Below, one piece after another: positions 23,671 to 33,000 of a DNA stretch of 37,580 nt. The translations under genes were made by a program, and so were the position numbers. The notes beneath the pieces were generated by a model, which made no database searches, had not been told where the DNA came from, and saw nothing but the letters and a program-made list of their open reading frames with translations. Positions within the stretch are counted from its first letter, which is position 1. The number at the start of each line of letters is the position of its first letter. The stretch is from Pseudomonadota bacterium (GTDB lineage: Bacteria; Pseudomonadota; Gammaproteobacteria; Xanthomonadales; Ahniellaceae). The DNA lies in the NCBI GenBank assembly GCA_022843465.1, contig JALHNO010000033.1, forward strand, positions 1 through 37,580, given 5' to 3'.

Positions 23671-26600
23671 GTGAATGATCAGAATCGAGCCTATGCGCTC
23701 CTGACGGGAGCGGCGTGTCTGGGGTCTGCCTTGGTCCTGGCGATGGCTGCTGGACCCGCTCCGTTGCTTGGTCTGTTTGGTGCGGGACTGGCGGGTGCTG
23801 CCGGGGGCATCCTAGGAAATGCCAGCGATCGCGCCTTATGTCGGGCGGCTCGGTCACTCTCTGAGCGTGTTCTCGATACCAGCCGCCCACTCAATCATGA
23901 TCTCGCCCGAGCAGTGCGTGGGGCGCAACTACAGGCCTTGCAGACGCTACTGGCGGAGCATCAGCAGTCGGAGGTGCAAGCGCTCCAGGAGAGCGGCTGG
24001 GGTCGGTCGGCAGACGTGCATCAGGCCCGATGGACTCAACTGGCGGTGCGGTTGAATGCTTGGTGCGATGCGGAGAAGTCAGCGCCCTTGCCGGTGCTGG
24101 ATGTCCACACCCAGAAGATGCTCTCGGTACGGGTCGACAGCCTGCTGAACGAACCGCAACAGGCCGATACGGCGCCGCGGGTCGAAGCGCTATGGGCAGC
24201 TGCGCTCGATGCGCTGCTGTTGGAAGTGCAAGCCGTCACCGGACCCCTGCCTGAAGCCTTCATTGGGCGACTCCGACAAGCGGATGACGGTTGGCGGGCC
24301 CTGACTCGCTTGCAGTTCGCCGAACGTTACAAGGACAACCGAAAGGTTTTCGCGGTGCTCGTCGTCGAACTGCTCTCGGATTTCCGCGTCCAGCTGGATG
24401 CCCTAGGGCAAGACCAGGCAGCTCTCAAGACGATCGTCGAGGAGAAGTACGAGGCCATTGCCGTGGAGCTGCAGCAGCAATGTGGAACGCTGGCGACCAG
24501 ATTCATCGAGGTCATGCACGAGCTCAGGGCCCGCCTGGATGAACTACCCAAGGACTCGGAGTTGCAAGTCCGAGTGGGCCATGTGCAAGAGGTCTTGGAC
24601 GAGCTGCAGCAAGGCCAGGACCAGACTTCGATGCAGTTGCGGCGACAGGAACGACTGCTGCGCATGTTGCTGATGCAATTGATCCGCGAGGAGGCCAAGC
24701 AACGCGGCCAGGTCATCGATGGGCGATTCGGCATTGCGGCGGAAGATGTCAACACCATCATCCGGGAGCGATCCCGGCTTTTGGTGGGTCGTGCGTCGGC
24801 GCTGGCTGAACTCGATCGCTGGCAGGCGGAACAGGCCTCAGGGGTGCGTTTCGTCGGCGCGGCGGCGGGTCTTGGCAAGACCTCACTGTTGGCAACATGG
24901 ACCTTGGCACGGGAAATGGCTGGCGATCGAGTCGTGCGCCACTTTTTCTCCCGCAACTATCCGGAGACCATCGATTCGGTGAGTGCATTGGAGCATCTGC
25001 TGCGACAAATGCGCAGCCAACTCGGCCAGCGCGCGGAGCTGGCCACCGACGATGCGAAGGCCCCCAAGGACAAAATCCACCGGCTTCTGGCGCTGCCGGT
25101 GACAGAGAAGCCTCTGATCGTGGTGCTGGATGGTTTGGACGAGGCGGAGGCGCACACGCTGCCGGCATTCTTGCCGGGCCAATTGGGACAAGGTGTGTAC
25201 GTGGTGATCGGCGTGCGTCAGCAGGATCCGGCACACCCACCAGCGATCCTTCGCGACTGGTGCCAGCGTTCAGGAAAAGAATGGATTCGCCTGCCGAACT
25301 CGGGAGAGGAATGGACCCGAAGTCAACTACTGCCACTGAATGAGGAGGCGCTCGACGACTGGCTGGCGATCGCGCTGGCGGTGCTGTCGCAGCCAGCGCG
25401 ATCTGAGCTCATCAAGCCCCTGTTGCGGGCCAGCGAGGGCATCCCGCTGTTCACGCGATTCCTGATCGACGACTTGAGCAAGCAACAGGCGCAATCGCTG
25501 AATCTCCAAGTGGCCCCCAGCTTCCGGGCCTACGCTGAACGCGAACTGCGGCCCTTTGCCGATATCGGGCAGCCGGTGCATCCGGTGTTTGCCTTGTTGA
25601 CCCTGACTCGCGCACCGCTGAAGCAGTCGGAGATGCGTCGGATCCTCGGGCAACCCATTGCCCTGGTGCCGGCACTGATGCGCTGGTTTCTGGTCAGTGG
25701 CGAGCGCCAGGATCCTCAGTACGCCTTTGTCCATCCCCGACTGGCCCAGGTGTTTGCAGAGGTCATTCCCCTTGATGATCGCGATGCCGCGCAGGACTTG
25801 CTGCTCAGGCACGCGATCCACTGGTCTGTTCCGGGTAATGACTATGCACTGCGCCACGGTCTGGTCCATCTGGTGGCGGCCAAGAGGTCTGCTGAAGCAA
25901 TCACGCTGGTGCGCTCGATCCGATTTCATCAGCTGCGATTGGAACGATTCGCCGACTGGGATGGATTGAGCGAGTCGCTCGCGCTGGCGCAACAGCTGCC
26001 ACTATCTGGCGACGATCAGGACTGGCTCGCCGGATTGGCGGCAATGCAACCGACCCTGCATCGTCTGGCGCCTCAAGATCGTCCACAAGTGTTGGCGGGC
26101 ATGGCGGCCGATTGGCTGGGCGAACCTCCTACGCCCGGCCAACGGCTGGTATTGGCGCACCCCGAGCCGCCACGGAGATCGCCATTGCGATCGGTGTTTC
26201 TCGGTCACCGTGGCCGGGTCAATGGCGCACTGGAATTGAAGGACGGTCAGGTGCTGTCCTGGAGTGACGATGGCAGCCTGCGCCGCTGGGACCCGGCCGC
26301 GGGAGCATCGGTGGAATGGCGTGGACACACCGAACCAGTCTGGGGCGCGCTGGAGCTGAAGGACGGCCAGGTGCTGTCCTGGAGCATAGATGGCAGCCTG
26401 CGCTGCTGGGACCCGGCCAAGGGAGCATCGGTGACATGGTGCGGCCATACGAGATCGGTTTCGGGCGCGCTGGAATTGAAAGACGGCCACGTGCTGTCCT
26501 GGAGCGAGGATGGCAGCCTGCATCGCTGGGGCCCGTCCACAGGAGCATCGGTGGTATGGCGCGGACACACGGGATGGGTTGGGGGCGCGTTGGAATTGAT

Positions 26601-27771
26601 GGATGGCCAGGTGCTGTCCTGGAGCGACGATGGCAGCCTGCGCTGCTGGGACCCGGCCAATGGAGCATCGGTGGCATGGTGCGGCCATACGAGATCGGTT
26701 TCGGGCGCGCTGGAACTGAAAAACGGCCACGTGCTGTCCTGGAGCGACGATGGCAGCCTGCGCCGCTGGGACCCGTCCACGAGAGCATCGGTGGAATGGC
26801 GCGGCCATGCGTGGGCGGTCGAGGGCGCGCTTGAATTGAAGAACGGTCAGGTGATTTCCTGGAGCGCAGATGGAAGCCTGCGCCGCTGGGTTCCGGCCAC
26901 GGGGACATCGGTGGCATGGTACGGACACACGGGATGGGTTTCGGGCGCGCTGGAGTTGGAGGACGGCCATGTGTTGTCCTGGAGCCGGGATGGCAGCCTG
27001 CGCCGCTGGGACCCGGCGACGGAGGCTTCGGTGGAATGGCGCGGACATGCGTGGGCGGTCGATGGCGCGCTGGAGTTGAAGGACGGCCAGGTGTTGTCCT
27101 GGAGCCGGGATGGCAGCCTGCGCCGCTGGGACCCGGCGACGGGGAAATCGGTGAAATGTCCCGGACACACAGATGCGATTTGGGGCGCGCTGGAGTTGAA
27201 GGACGGCCAGGTGCTGTCCTGGAGCGATGATGGCAGCCTGTACCTTTGGGACCTAGCTACGGGGGAGTCGGTGGAACATCCCGGACACACAGATGCGATT
27301 TGTGGCGCGCTGGAATTGAAGGATGGCCACGTCCTGTCCTTGAGCGTTGATGGCAGCCTGCGCCGCTGGGATCCTTCCACGGGGGCATCGGTGGAATGGC
27401 CCGGGCATGCGGATGCAGTCGAGAGCACCCTGGAATTGAAGGACGGCTATACGCTGATTCGGAGCGAGGATGGCAGCCTGTACCGTTGGGACCCGGCTAC
27501 GGGGGGACCTGAGGAATGGCGCGGACATGTGGGATCGGTTTGGTGGCCCGGATCGCTGAAATTGAAGGACGGTCAAGTGCTGTCCTGGATAGAGGATGGC
27601 AGCCTGCGTTGCTGGGACCTAACCACGGGGGAATCCACCGCAATCTGGGCAAGTCCGCATGGCCATGTTCGAGGGGTGATCGAACTTGAGGGCTTATTGT
27701 TGGCGGTCGCTTCTGGTACGCAGATCATGTTTGTGCGTCGATACCCACTCCATCACTCAGTGCCGAGTTGA
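23671..27771 (+). CDS. membrane-anchored STAND/NACHT ATPase with C-terminal WD40-type repeats
   Basis: A protein of 1366 residues. Residues 8-49 are hydrophobic with two Gly/Ala-rich membrane segments separated by AAGPAP. About 330 residues of helical, coiled-coil-like sequence follow. The NTPase has Walker A GAAAGLGKTS (about 395-404) and Walker B LIVVLDGLDEAE (about 484-494), the NACHT/STAND form, then winged-helix-like segments. From about residue 843 there are twelve 40-residue repeats, GALELKDGQVLSWS-DGSL-RWDPATGAS, with the WD and GH signature of WD40 blades. STAND proteins of this kind sense phage or stress and then kill or stall the cell. GTG 23671 is the start, since GGAG lies 8 bases upstream. 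It is divergent from qatABCD, so it is very probably a defence gene. Confidence 0.85.
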   Translation: MNDQNRAYALLTGAACLGSALVLAMAAGPAPLLGLFGAGLAGAAGGILGNASDRALCRAARSLSERVLDTSRPLNHDLARAVRGAQLQALQTLLAEHQQSEVQALQESGWGRSADVHQARWTQLAVRLNAWCDAEKSAPLPVLDVHTQKMLSVRVDSLLNEPQQADTAPRVEALWAAALDALLLEVQAVTGPLPEAFIGRLRQADDGWRALTRLQFAERYKDNRKVFAVLVVELLSDFRVQLDALGQDQAALKTIVEEKYEAIAVELQQQCGTLATRFIEVMHELRARLDELPKDSELQVRVGHVQEVLDELQQGQDQTSMQLRRQERLLRMLLMQLIREEAKQRGQVIDGRFGIAAEDVNTIIRERSRLLVGRASALAELDRWQAEQASGVRFVGAAAGLGKTSLLATWTLAREMAGDRVVRHFFSRNYPETIDSVSALEHLLRQMRSQLGQRAELATDDAKAPKDKIHRLLALPVTEKPLIVVLDGLDEAEAHTLPAFLPGQLGQGVYVVIGVRQQDPAHPPAILRDWCQRSGKEWIRLPNSGEEWTRSQLLPLNEEALDDWLAIALAVLSQPARSELIKPLLRASEGIPLFTRFLIDDLSKQQAQSLNLQVAPSFRAYAERELRPFADIGQPVHPVFALLTLTRAPLKQSEMRRILGQPIALVPALMRWFLVSGERQDPQYAFVHPRLAQVFAEVIPLDDRDAAQDLLLRHAIHWSVPGNDYALRHGLVHLVAAKRSAEAITLVRSIRFHQLRLERFADWDGLSESLALAQQLPLSGDDQDWLAGLAAMQPTLHRLAPQDRPQVLAGMAADWLGEPPTPGQRLVLAHPEPPRRSPLRSVFLGHRGRVNGALELKDGQVLSWSDDGSLRRWDPAAGASVEWRGHTEPVWGALELKDGQVLSWSIDGSLRCWDPAKGASVTWCGHTRSVSGALELKDGHVLSWSEDGSLHRWGPSTGASVVWRGHTGWVGGALELMDGQVLSWSDDGSLRCWDPANGASVAWCGHTRSVSGALELKNGHVLSWSDDGSLRRWDPSTRASVEWRGHAWAVEGALELKNGQVISWSADGSLRRWVPATGTSVAWYGHTGWVSGALELEDGHVLSWSRDGSLRRWDPATEASVEWRGHAWAVDGALELKDGQVLSWSRDGSLRRWDPATGKSVKCPGHTDAIWGALELKDGQVLSWSDDGSLYLWDLATGESVEHPGHTDAICGALELKDGHVLSLSVDGSLRRWDPSTGASVEWPGHADAVESTLELKDGYTLIRSEDGSLYRWDPATGGPEEWRGHVGSVWWPGSLKLKDGQVLSWIEDGSLRCWDLTTGESTAIWASPHGHVRGVIELEGLLLAVASGTQIMFVRRYPLHHSVPS
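26221..27660 (+). repeat. twelve tandem 120-bp units encoding WD40-type blades
   Basis: Units begin at 26221 and every 120 bases to 27421, with a last longer step to about 27547. Most unit pairs are over 80 per cent identical by eye, even at third positions. Higher-order pairing is visible: units 2 and 4 both end WCGHTRSVS, units 5 and 7 both have EWRGHAWAV, and units 3 and 6 both have GHTGWV. That points to recent duplication of two-unit blocks. Confidence 0.95.
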
Positions 27772-27884
27772 TGTTGGCGACTCCCCGGGGGGCTTAAAGG
27801 TCAGTTGCAGTGCCTAGGCCTCGATGTGCCCCCAGGCGACCGGAGTCTTGGTGCTGGAATTTGCACCAGTCCTCTGCATCCTGA

Positions 27885-28859
27885 TCAGTACGCCACCTTG
27901 AACGTCGGCGAGTCCTCCGGCCGGGTCTGGCGCCGGTCGTAGATGCGCGTGGTCTGGATGTTGGCGTGACCAAGCCATTCCTGGACTTTGGCGATATCGG
28001 CGCCGTGTTCGAGGGCATTGGTGGCGGCGGTGGCGCGCATGGCGTGGGGGCCGAACAGCGGCAGGTTGGTGAACCCGAGTGGGCGGCCGTAGTGCAGGAC
28101 CACATTGCTGTAGACGCCTTTGTCGCTGAGCCGGCCATCATCGCGGGCATTGCGCAGCGCCCGAAACAGCGCCCTACTCTTGTCGCCGGCATGACCGGCC
28201 AGCGCCAGGTAGTCCTCAACGCGTGCGGCGGCGGAAGGATGCAGCGGCACGTAACGCAGCTTGCCGCCCTTGCCCTGGATGCGCAGATGTTTGACACCAC
28301 GGCGCTCTTGCAGATCACCGACGTCCAGCGCACAGAGCTCGGCGCGACGCAGGCCGTGATAGAGCAGCACCGCCAGAATGGCGCGGTCGCGCTTGCCTTT
28401 CAGCGTCGACCCATCCGGCGCATCGAGCAGCTGCCGCGCCTGACCATCGGCCAGGGCCGGCGTCTTGCCTTCATAGGTGTCAACCCGCGGCCGCTTCACC
28501 CCTTTGACCGGGTTGTGGGTCACCGCCTGCCGATCGCACAGGTACTCATATAACGAGGAGAGCGCGGCGAGCTTGCGGCGAATGCTGGCCCCATGCAGCC
28601 CACGCTGTTCCAGCGATTCACGCCAGGCCAGCACATGTGCACGAGTCACCCCGCGAAACTGTTCCGGGAGCGCGATGCCAACAAAGACCATGAACTCTTT
28701 CAGATCCCCCTGGTAGGCACGCCGGGTCCGCGGGTTGTCCAGGTTGGCGAACCATTCCAGTTCCGCCGGCACCGCCGCCAGCTGCTGAAAGCGTGCATCG
28801 CCCAGGAGCGACACCGCCCCACCCTCCCCGGCCACGACCAGTTCCGCCCCCTGCCCCAT
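27885..28859 (-). CDS. XerC/XerD-like tyrosine recombinase
   Basis: A 324-residue recombinase. An N-terminal core-binding SAM-like domain ([37 protein letters not shown]) precedes the catalytic domain with R171 (YHGLRRAEL), K in IQGKGGK, H272 and R275 (GPHAMRAT), H298 (WLGHAN) and Y307 (TTRIYDRR), so the active site is complete. Length and pattern fit Xer-like enzymes that resolve plasmid dimers or integrate elements. ATG 28859 is the first start in the Xer-like frame; the ten residues after it are Gly-rich. A perfect inverted repeat (28890-28911) lies 31 bases upstream. It faces the STAND gene's end. Confidence 0.88.
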   Translation of the reverse strand: MGQGAELVVAGEGGAVSLLGDARFQQLAAVPAELEWFANLDNPRTRRAYQGDLKEFMVFVGIALPEQFRGVTRAHVLAWRESLEQRGLHGASIRRKLAALSSLYEYLCDRQAVTHNPVKGVKRPRVDTYEGKTPALADGQARQLLDAPDGSTLKGKRDRAILAVLLYHGLRRAELCALDVGDLQERRGVKHLRIQGKGGKLRYVPLHPSAAARVEDYLALAGHAGDKSRALFRALRNARDDGRLSDKGVYSNVVLHYGRPLGFTNLPLFGPHAMRATAATNALEHGADIAKVQEWLGHANIQTTRIYDRRQTRPEDSPTFKVAY

Positions 28860-28889
28860 CGCCCCACTCCCTGCGTTGCGCTTATGCCG

Positions 28890-28911
28890 ATAACATATTT
28901 TATCGTGTTAT
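28890..28911. other. inverted repeat with a 10-base AT-rich centre upstream of the Xer-like gene
   Basis: ATAACA (28890-28895), TATTTTATCG, TGTTAT (28906-28911). Inverted arms with a short AT-rich centre are the form of a tyrosine-recombinase crossover site such as dif, though the sequence is not dif. It may also be an operator or promoter, since GATAAAAT on the minus strand could be a -10 box. Confidence 0.45.
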
Positions 28912-28976
28912 ACATGGAAAATCCCGCTGATGAGGCAGTCGGCTTGATGAACCCTCCTTCCTGCTGTCAATCCCGC

Positions 28977-29008
28977 GCGGAATCAGAATGGAGCGCGCGT
29001 AAGTCATG
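28977..29008 (+). repeat. 32-bp direct repeat, first copy
   Basis: The 32 bases match 29461-29492 at 29 positions. The second copy ends a transposase-like reading frame (GIRIERA then stop); here the corresponding frame reads GIRMERA then stop. Two ends of related genes 484 bases apart suggest insertion-sequence debris. Confidence 0.75.
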
Positions 29009-29345
29009 ACGCCAGGATCCCCGCTTTGGCGCCTAGCTGTAGTCAGAGATCTGCTCGTTTGCTTGTAGGGAAACTCTGAATCTTGACTGTCCCGTGTTGT
29101 TCCGGGTCGCACGACAGAACCTTAGCGTCAGCTATTGGCAGCGTCGGATGGGCCCCTACCCATGACTCGGTGCCTCGGCGGCTCGCTACGCCTTACCGAG
29201 TAGCGGAACTGCCCCTCCAATGTTCTGCCAGATTTGTCCTGTCGCTTCTGGGTGTCCCAGTCTCGTCAAGCCTTTTCGACGCCTTGAAGCTACCGAAACC
29301 CGCCCGAACCACAGTGTAGTGTCATTTTTCGCTGTCGCGGTATAG
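29009..29345. other. non-coding stretch between the two 32-bp repeats
   Basis: Short open frames only, with mixed composition; I see no gene. Probably eroded mobile-element sequence. Confidence 0.4.
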
Positions 29346-29486
29346 ACAGATCAATCACTTACGCGAATAGCTGCGGAACTTGGGGTCGCCCGATCCTCGC
29401 TGCACAGAAAGGCCCGCCGCACACAGCGCGACACGCAGTGGAAAGTACCCGGCGAGCCGGGCGGAATCAGAATTGAGCGGGCGTAG
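29346..29486 (+). pseudogene. remnant of a transposase-type helix-turn-helix protein
   Basis: A frame closed upstream by a TAG at 29343 and ending at TAG 29484-29486 reads SLTRIAAELGVARSSLHRK then ARRTQRDTQW and GGIRIERA. The IAAELGVARSSLHR part is the helix-turn-helix of insertion-sequence proteins. No start codon remains and the rest of the gene is absent. The 32-bp repeat overlaps its end. Confidence 0.6.
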
Positions 29487-29492
29487 GTCATG
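29461..29492 (+). repeat. 32-bp direct repeat, second copy
   Basis: Begins GCGGAATCAGAATTGAGCGG and ends GGTCATG; 29 of 32 bases match the copy at 28977-29008. It covers the last codons and stop of the transposase remnant. Confidence 0.75.
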
Positions 29493-29660
29493 GGACAGAT
29501 TATTCACCCTGCCCTACAGATTTTTAGTCGGGAAATGACAGAAGACTCTGTAGGAAAAATCCTACGAAATGGGTGTCTATTATTGTCGTTGTCGTTGATC
29601 GCCCTAAAACCGATACAGGCGGCCTTTACCTTCGACTCCCCTGCGAATAATTAGAAACAC

Positions 29661-30065
29661 CTACCGATGAACCAATACAACATATTTGCTTGAAAAAATT
29701 GTGCCATTTCGAATTAAAATTGACCTGGCGCATTGCAAATCACTATCAGCGCGGCAATCCACTGGCACTCGAACTACAAAATGGTTCGCCTCAAACCCGT
29801 CGATTCCAGAGAACACTTCGATAGAATATGCACGCACAACGTCTTCGGCAAATAGTCTTGCGTGCTCGTATCTACGAATTACCCCTCCAATGTTCGTCTC
29901 AAGAGTGCATTTCAAATCCTTGCAGAATAGAGAAATTCTTACGTTCCGCGAGACCTCAAAATTGATCTTCGCAGCCTCAATCCCAACATTTGACGTCGCA
30001 TCGGCATTTGACGATTCAAAAAATGACAAAATACCCAATATCCAAAGAACCACCAATAACTTCAT
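29661..30065 (-). CDS. probable immunity protein of the Rhs/Tc toxin (exported)
   Basis: A 134-residue protein with an N-terminal signal sequence (MKLLVVLWILGILSF, then ESSNADA) and a soluble domain with several cysteines (FCKDLKCTLE; VPVDCRADSDLQCARS). ATG 30065 starts two bases after the toxin stop (TGA-ga-ATG), with AAGGAAG upstream, so the two are translated together. The position and the AT-rich composition, shared with the toxin's last 500 bases, are typical of an immunity gene. I know no family for it. Export would suit a periplasmic target. It is not a lipoprotein, as no lipobox is present. Confidence 0.65.
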   Translation of the reverse strand: MKLLVVLWILGILSFFESSNADATSNVGIEAAKINFEVSRNVRISLFCKDLKCTLETNIGGVIRRYEHARLFAEDVVRAYSIEVFSGIDGFEANHFVVRVPVDCRADSDLQCARSILIRNGTIFSSKYVVLVHR

Positions 30066-30067
30066 TC

Positions 30068-33000
30068 TCACTTCCTTTCCCACTCCACGTTGCCACCGTG
30101 TGTCGCAAGTATCGAATAGTCTAGCTTCATGTCGTCAGAAGAGAAATTGTCTTGATCATGTTGAATTCTTCGACCGACTCGCTGGCGTGGATGTTGAATC
30201 AAGTCACTCTTTGTCACAGCCGAGCCCGGCGGAGGGTGAGCATGGATGGTGACTGGCGAGCCTCCTTGATACAACACCGAATATCCCTTCTCATAATATG
30301 GAGCCACAGAATACAACGAAGCATCTTGCGTTTGAATTATCGCAGAATATTCGACCCGGACATGAAAATCTTTTGCGATCGCACGCCACGCAATAACGGT
30401 CTTATATTCCACCCCATCACGATCCGTCAATTCAACGATACGCGCTCCGACCCGGGTTTCGAATGCGTCCAGATCTTCACCCTGCTTATTATTAAGCGTT
30501 TCGACCTTCCTTGTAACACCGTCGAACCTGTTTGTTGCGGACTCATCATTAAACGCCCGAGAAAACGCGCCCTGAATTGCGCCATTTGCAAACTTCCCTC
30601 CCGTCAGTTCCGAGATGGTACCGCCAACGACGCCGGCCACAAAGATCCGATGGGCGCGGAACTCCTTAGCTCCGCCACCGATCTGGCTAATCTTCGTGCT
30701 GGCTAACTGCGTCCCGGCAGCGCTGGCAAAGCCATGACCGAATTTGCCTCCACCGAGTTCACTCATCACGCCGCCAGCCAGCCCGTGCAACGCTACTTTG
30801 GACGCAAATTGCGGCCCTGACAAACCAGAGCCCCAGAATCCAGAACCTGGGGGCCCCGCCACCGCATCGAAATGTGTGCCAATGCCGTGGAAGAGCGCTG
30901 CGCCGAAAGCCCCCATCACGGCCCCGCGCGAGCCACCCGCGATAGCGCCAGACGTGGCGCCGATCGCCGTCTGCGCCATCAGCGCCTGAATACCGACGAA
31001 GCCCTGCGTATAGTTCTGCAACACGATCGCTACCACAATCGACACGACCGGCCGCACCTCGCCCCAACTCAGATACCCAGTTGGATCGGTCAGCGTCAGC
31101 GGATTGTTCATGACATAGCTGTAGCGGTTGAGACCGTCCGCCTGATTGGCGTCTTCGACCAATGGATCGGCCTGGATGAATCGGCCTAGCCGTGGGTCAT
31201 AGATGCGGCCGCCAAAGTGGATCAGACCGACCTTGTCGATACCCTCGTGCCCAGTGAAGCTCTGGCGGGTGAAGCTCGTGTTGAACAAGACCTGCTGCAC
31301 CGTGTTCCATTCCTGCCAGTTGGCGGGTTCACGACGGCTGCCGTGCGCATCGAAGCTCTGTCGCTGATTGATGCTGCCGTTGGCAGCAACAATCGCGCTG
31401 ATTGAGCCGAGATGATCGGTGTACACATAGCTAAGCGTTCGGCTGCCACCCTGGGTCTTCACGATGGTGCCGGCTGCCGAGCGGCGCGTGGCGTTTTCAT
31501 TGACCAGCACCTCGACGCCGCCGACAAACCGAGTGGTGTCGGCGCCGTTGTTGTCGACGCGCTTGACCAACTCGCGACCGGTGCCGTAGCCGAAGCTGAC
31601 GGTTTCACCGGGGACGGCAATGGAGAGTGGTTTGTCGAAGACGCTGTAGCTGAGGTTGCGACCGTTGCTGGATGCCCACTGGTTGCCGTTTGCGTCATAG
31701 CAGTAGCTGACGCCACCGGCACTGGTGACCGCATGCGGGCCCGCCGGGCCACAGGTTGTCTCCGCGTAGGTGTAGGCACCGACACCGGTCTTGCTGATGA
31801 TGTTGCCGGTATCGGAGTAGCTCAATGACTGGGTCAGAACATCGGTCACGATCGGACCGCCGGCGCGCCGCGTCAGCCTGACGTTGAGCAGTCGATTGAG
31901 TACATCGTATTCAAAGCGCTCTTCCATATCCGAGCCGCTCGAGCGGTCCCACCGACGAGTCAGATTTCCGAGCCAATCCCACTCGTAGTAGAGGTTCTGG
32001 ATGGTGCCACCGCTGGCAATGATGGACTTCAGCCTTCCCGTCTGGGGCCAGTACTCGCGATACGTGGTCAGCGATGCCAGTCCGCCGCGGCGTTCCTCCG
32101 TGACCTGGCCGCGCGCATTGATCGCGCGCACTTCATTCAAGACCTGACCACTTGCGCTGCCGGCTGCCTCCTTCTGACGCTTTACAAAGCCGCGCTGGGT
32201 GTATTCGGTGAGGATGGCATCACCGCTGGCATCCTGGGTCCAGTAGGTGCGGCCGTATTGGTCGTAGGTGGTGACGACCACGTAAGTGCCACCATCCAGA
32301 CCCGTAGTCACCGATTGCGAACGCCCCAGGCTGTCGTATTGGTAGGTCTTGCTGAAAGTGCCGGCACTAATCGACTCGGAGGCTAGTCCACCCAATCCGT
32401 TTGGCCTGGAGTCGAACTCAAAACTGGCGATGGATTCAGTGGTGCCGTTGGCGCGTAAATCCGTGCGCTGCCACACCCGGCCTTGGGCATCGTAGTGATT
32501 CTTGATGTGCTGGCCCTTCGGGTCCCTCTGATCCACCACCTCACCAAGCGCATTCACGGTGTACTTCCAGGAACGCATCTCAGGATCAGACGAACTGCCA
32601 CCCTTGTCAGGATCGGTCATGGAGGTCTTGAAGCCGACTTTGTTGTATTCGACTTCAATGGTCAAAGCAGAATTGGCGACGCCCCGACCCTGCTCCACGC
32701 GGAGCAAATGCGATTGGGCGTCGTAGAAGTTCCACACCGTGACGCTGTTGGCGTCAGTGGTGGACACCAACTGACCCAAGTAGTTCTTGGTTTCTGTGCG
32801 GGTCTGCAGAGGACACAGGCTGGCGCTGGCGCAAGCCCGGGTGCTACTGATGGTACTCAAGCCCTGGTAGCTGGTCTCGGCAAAAGCCCCAGTCTCGGGC
32901 AACTCGACGCGAGTGGCTCGGCCCAGCGCATCGAAGGTGGTGCTGGTCCAGTACATTGCTGCGCCTGAAGCCAACCCCTGGGGCGAGGAACTGGATGGCC

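Noticed and set aside
26002-27168. Antisense repetitive frame opposite the WD40 array
   Set aside because: Repeats only because the sense strand repeats with a period that is a multiple of three.
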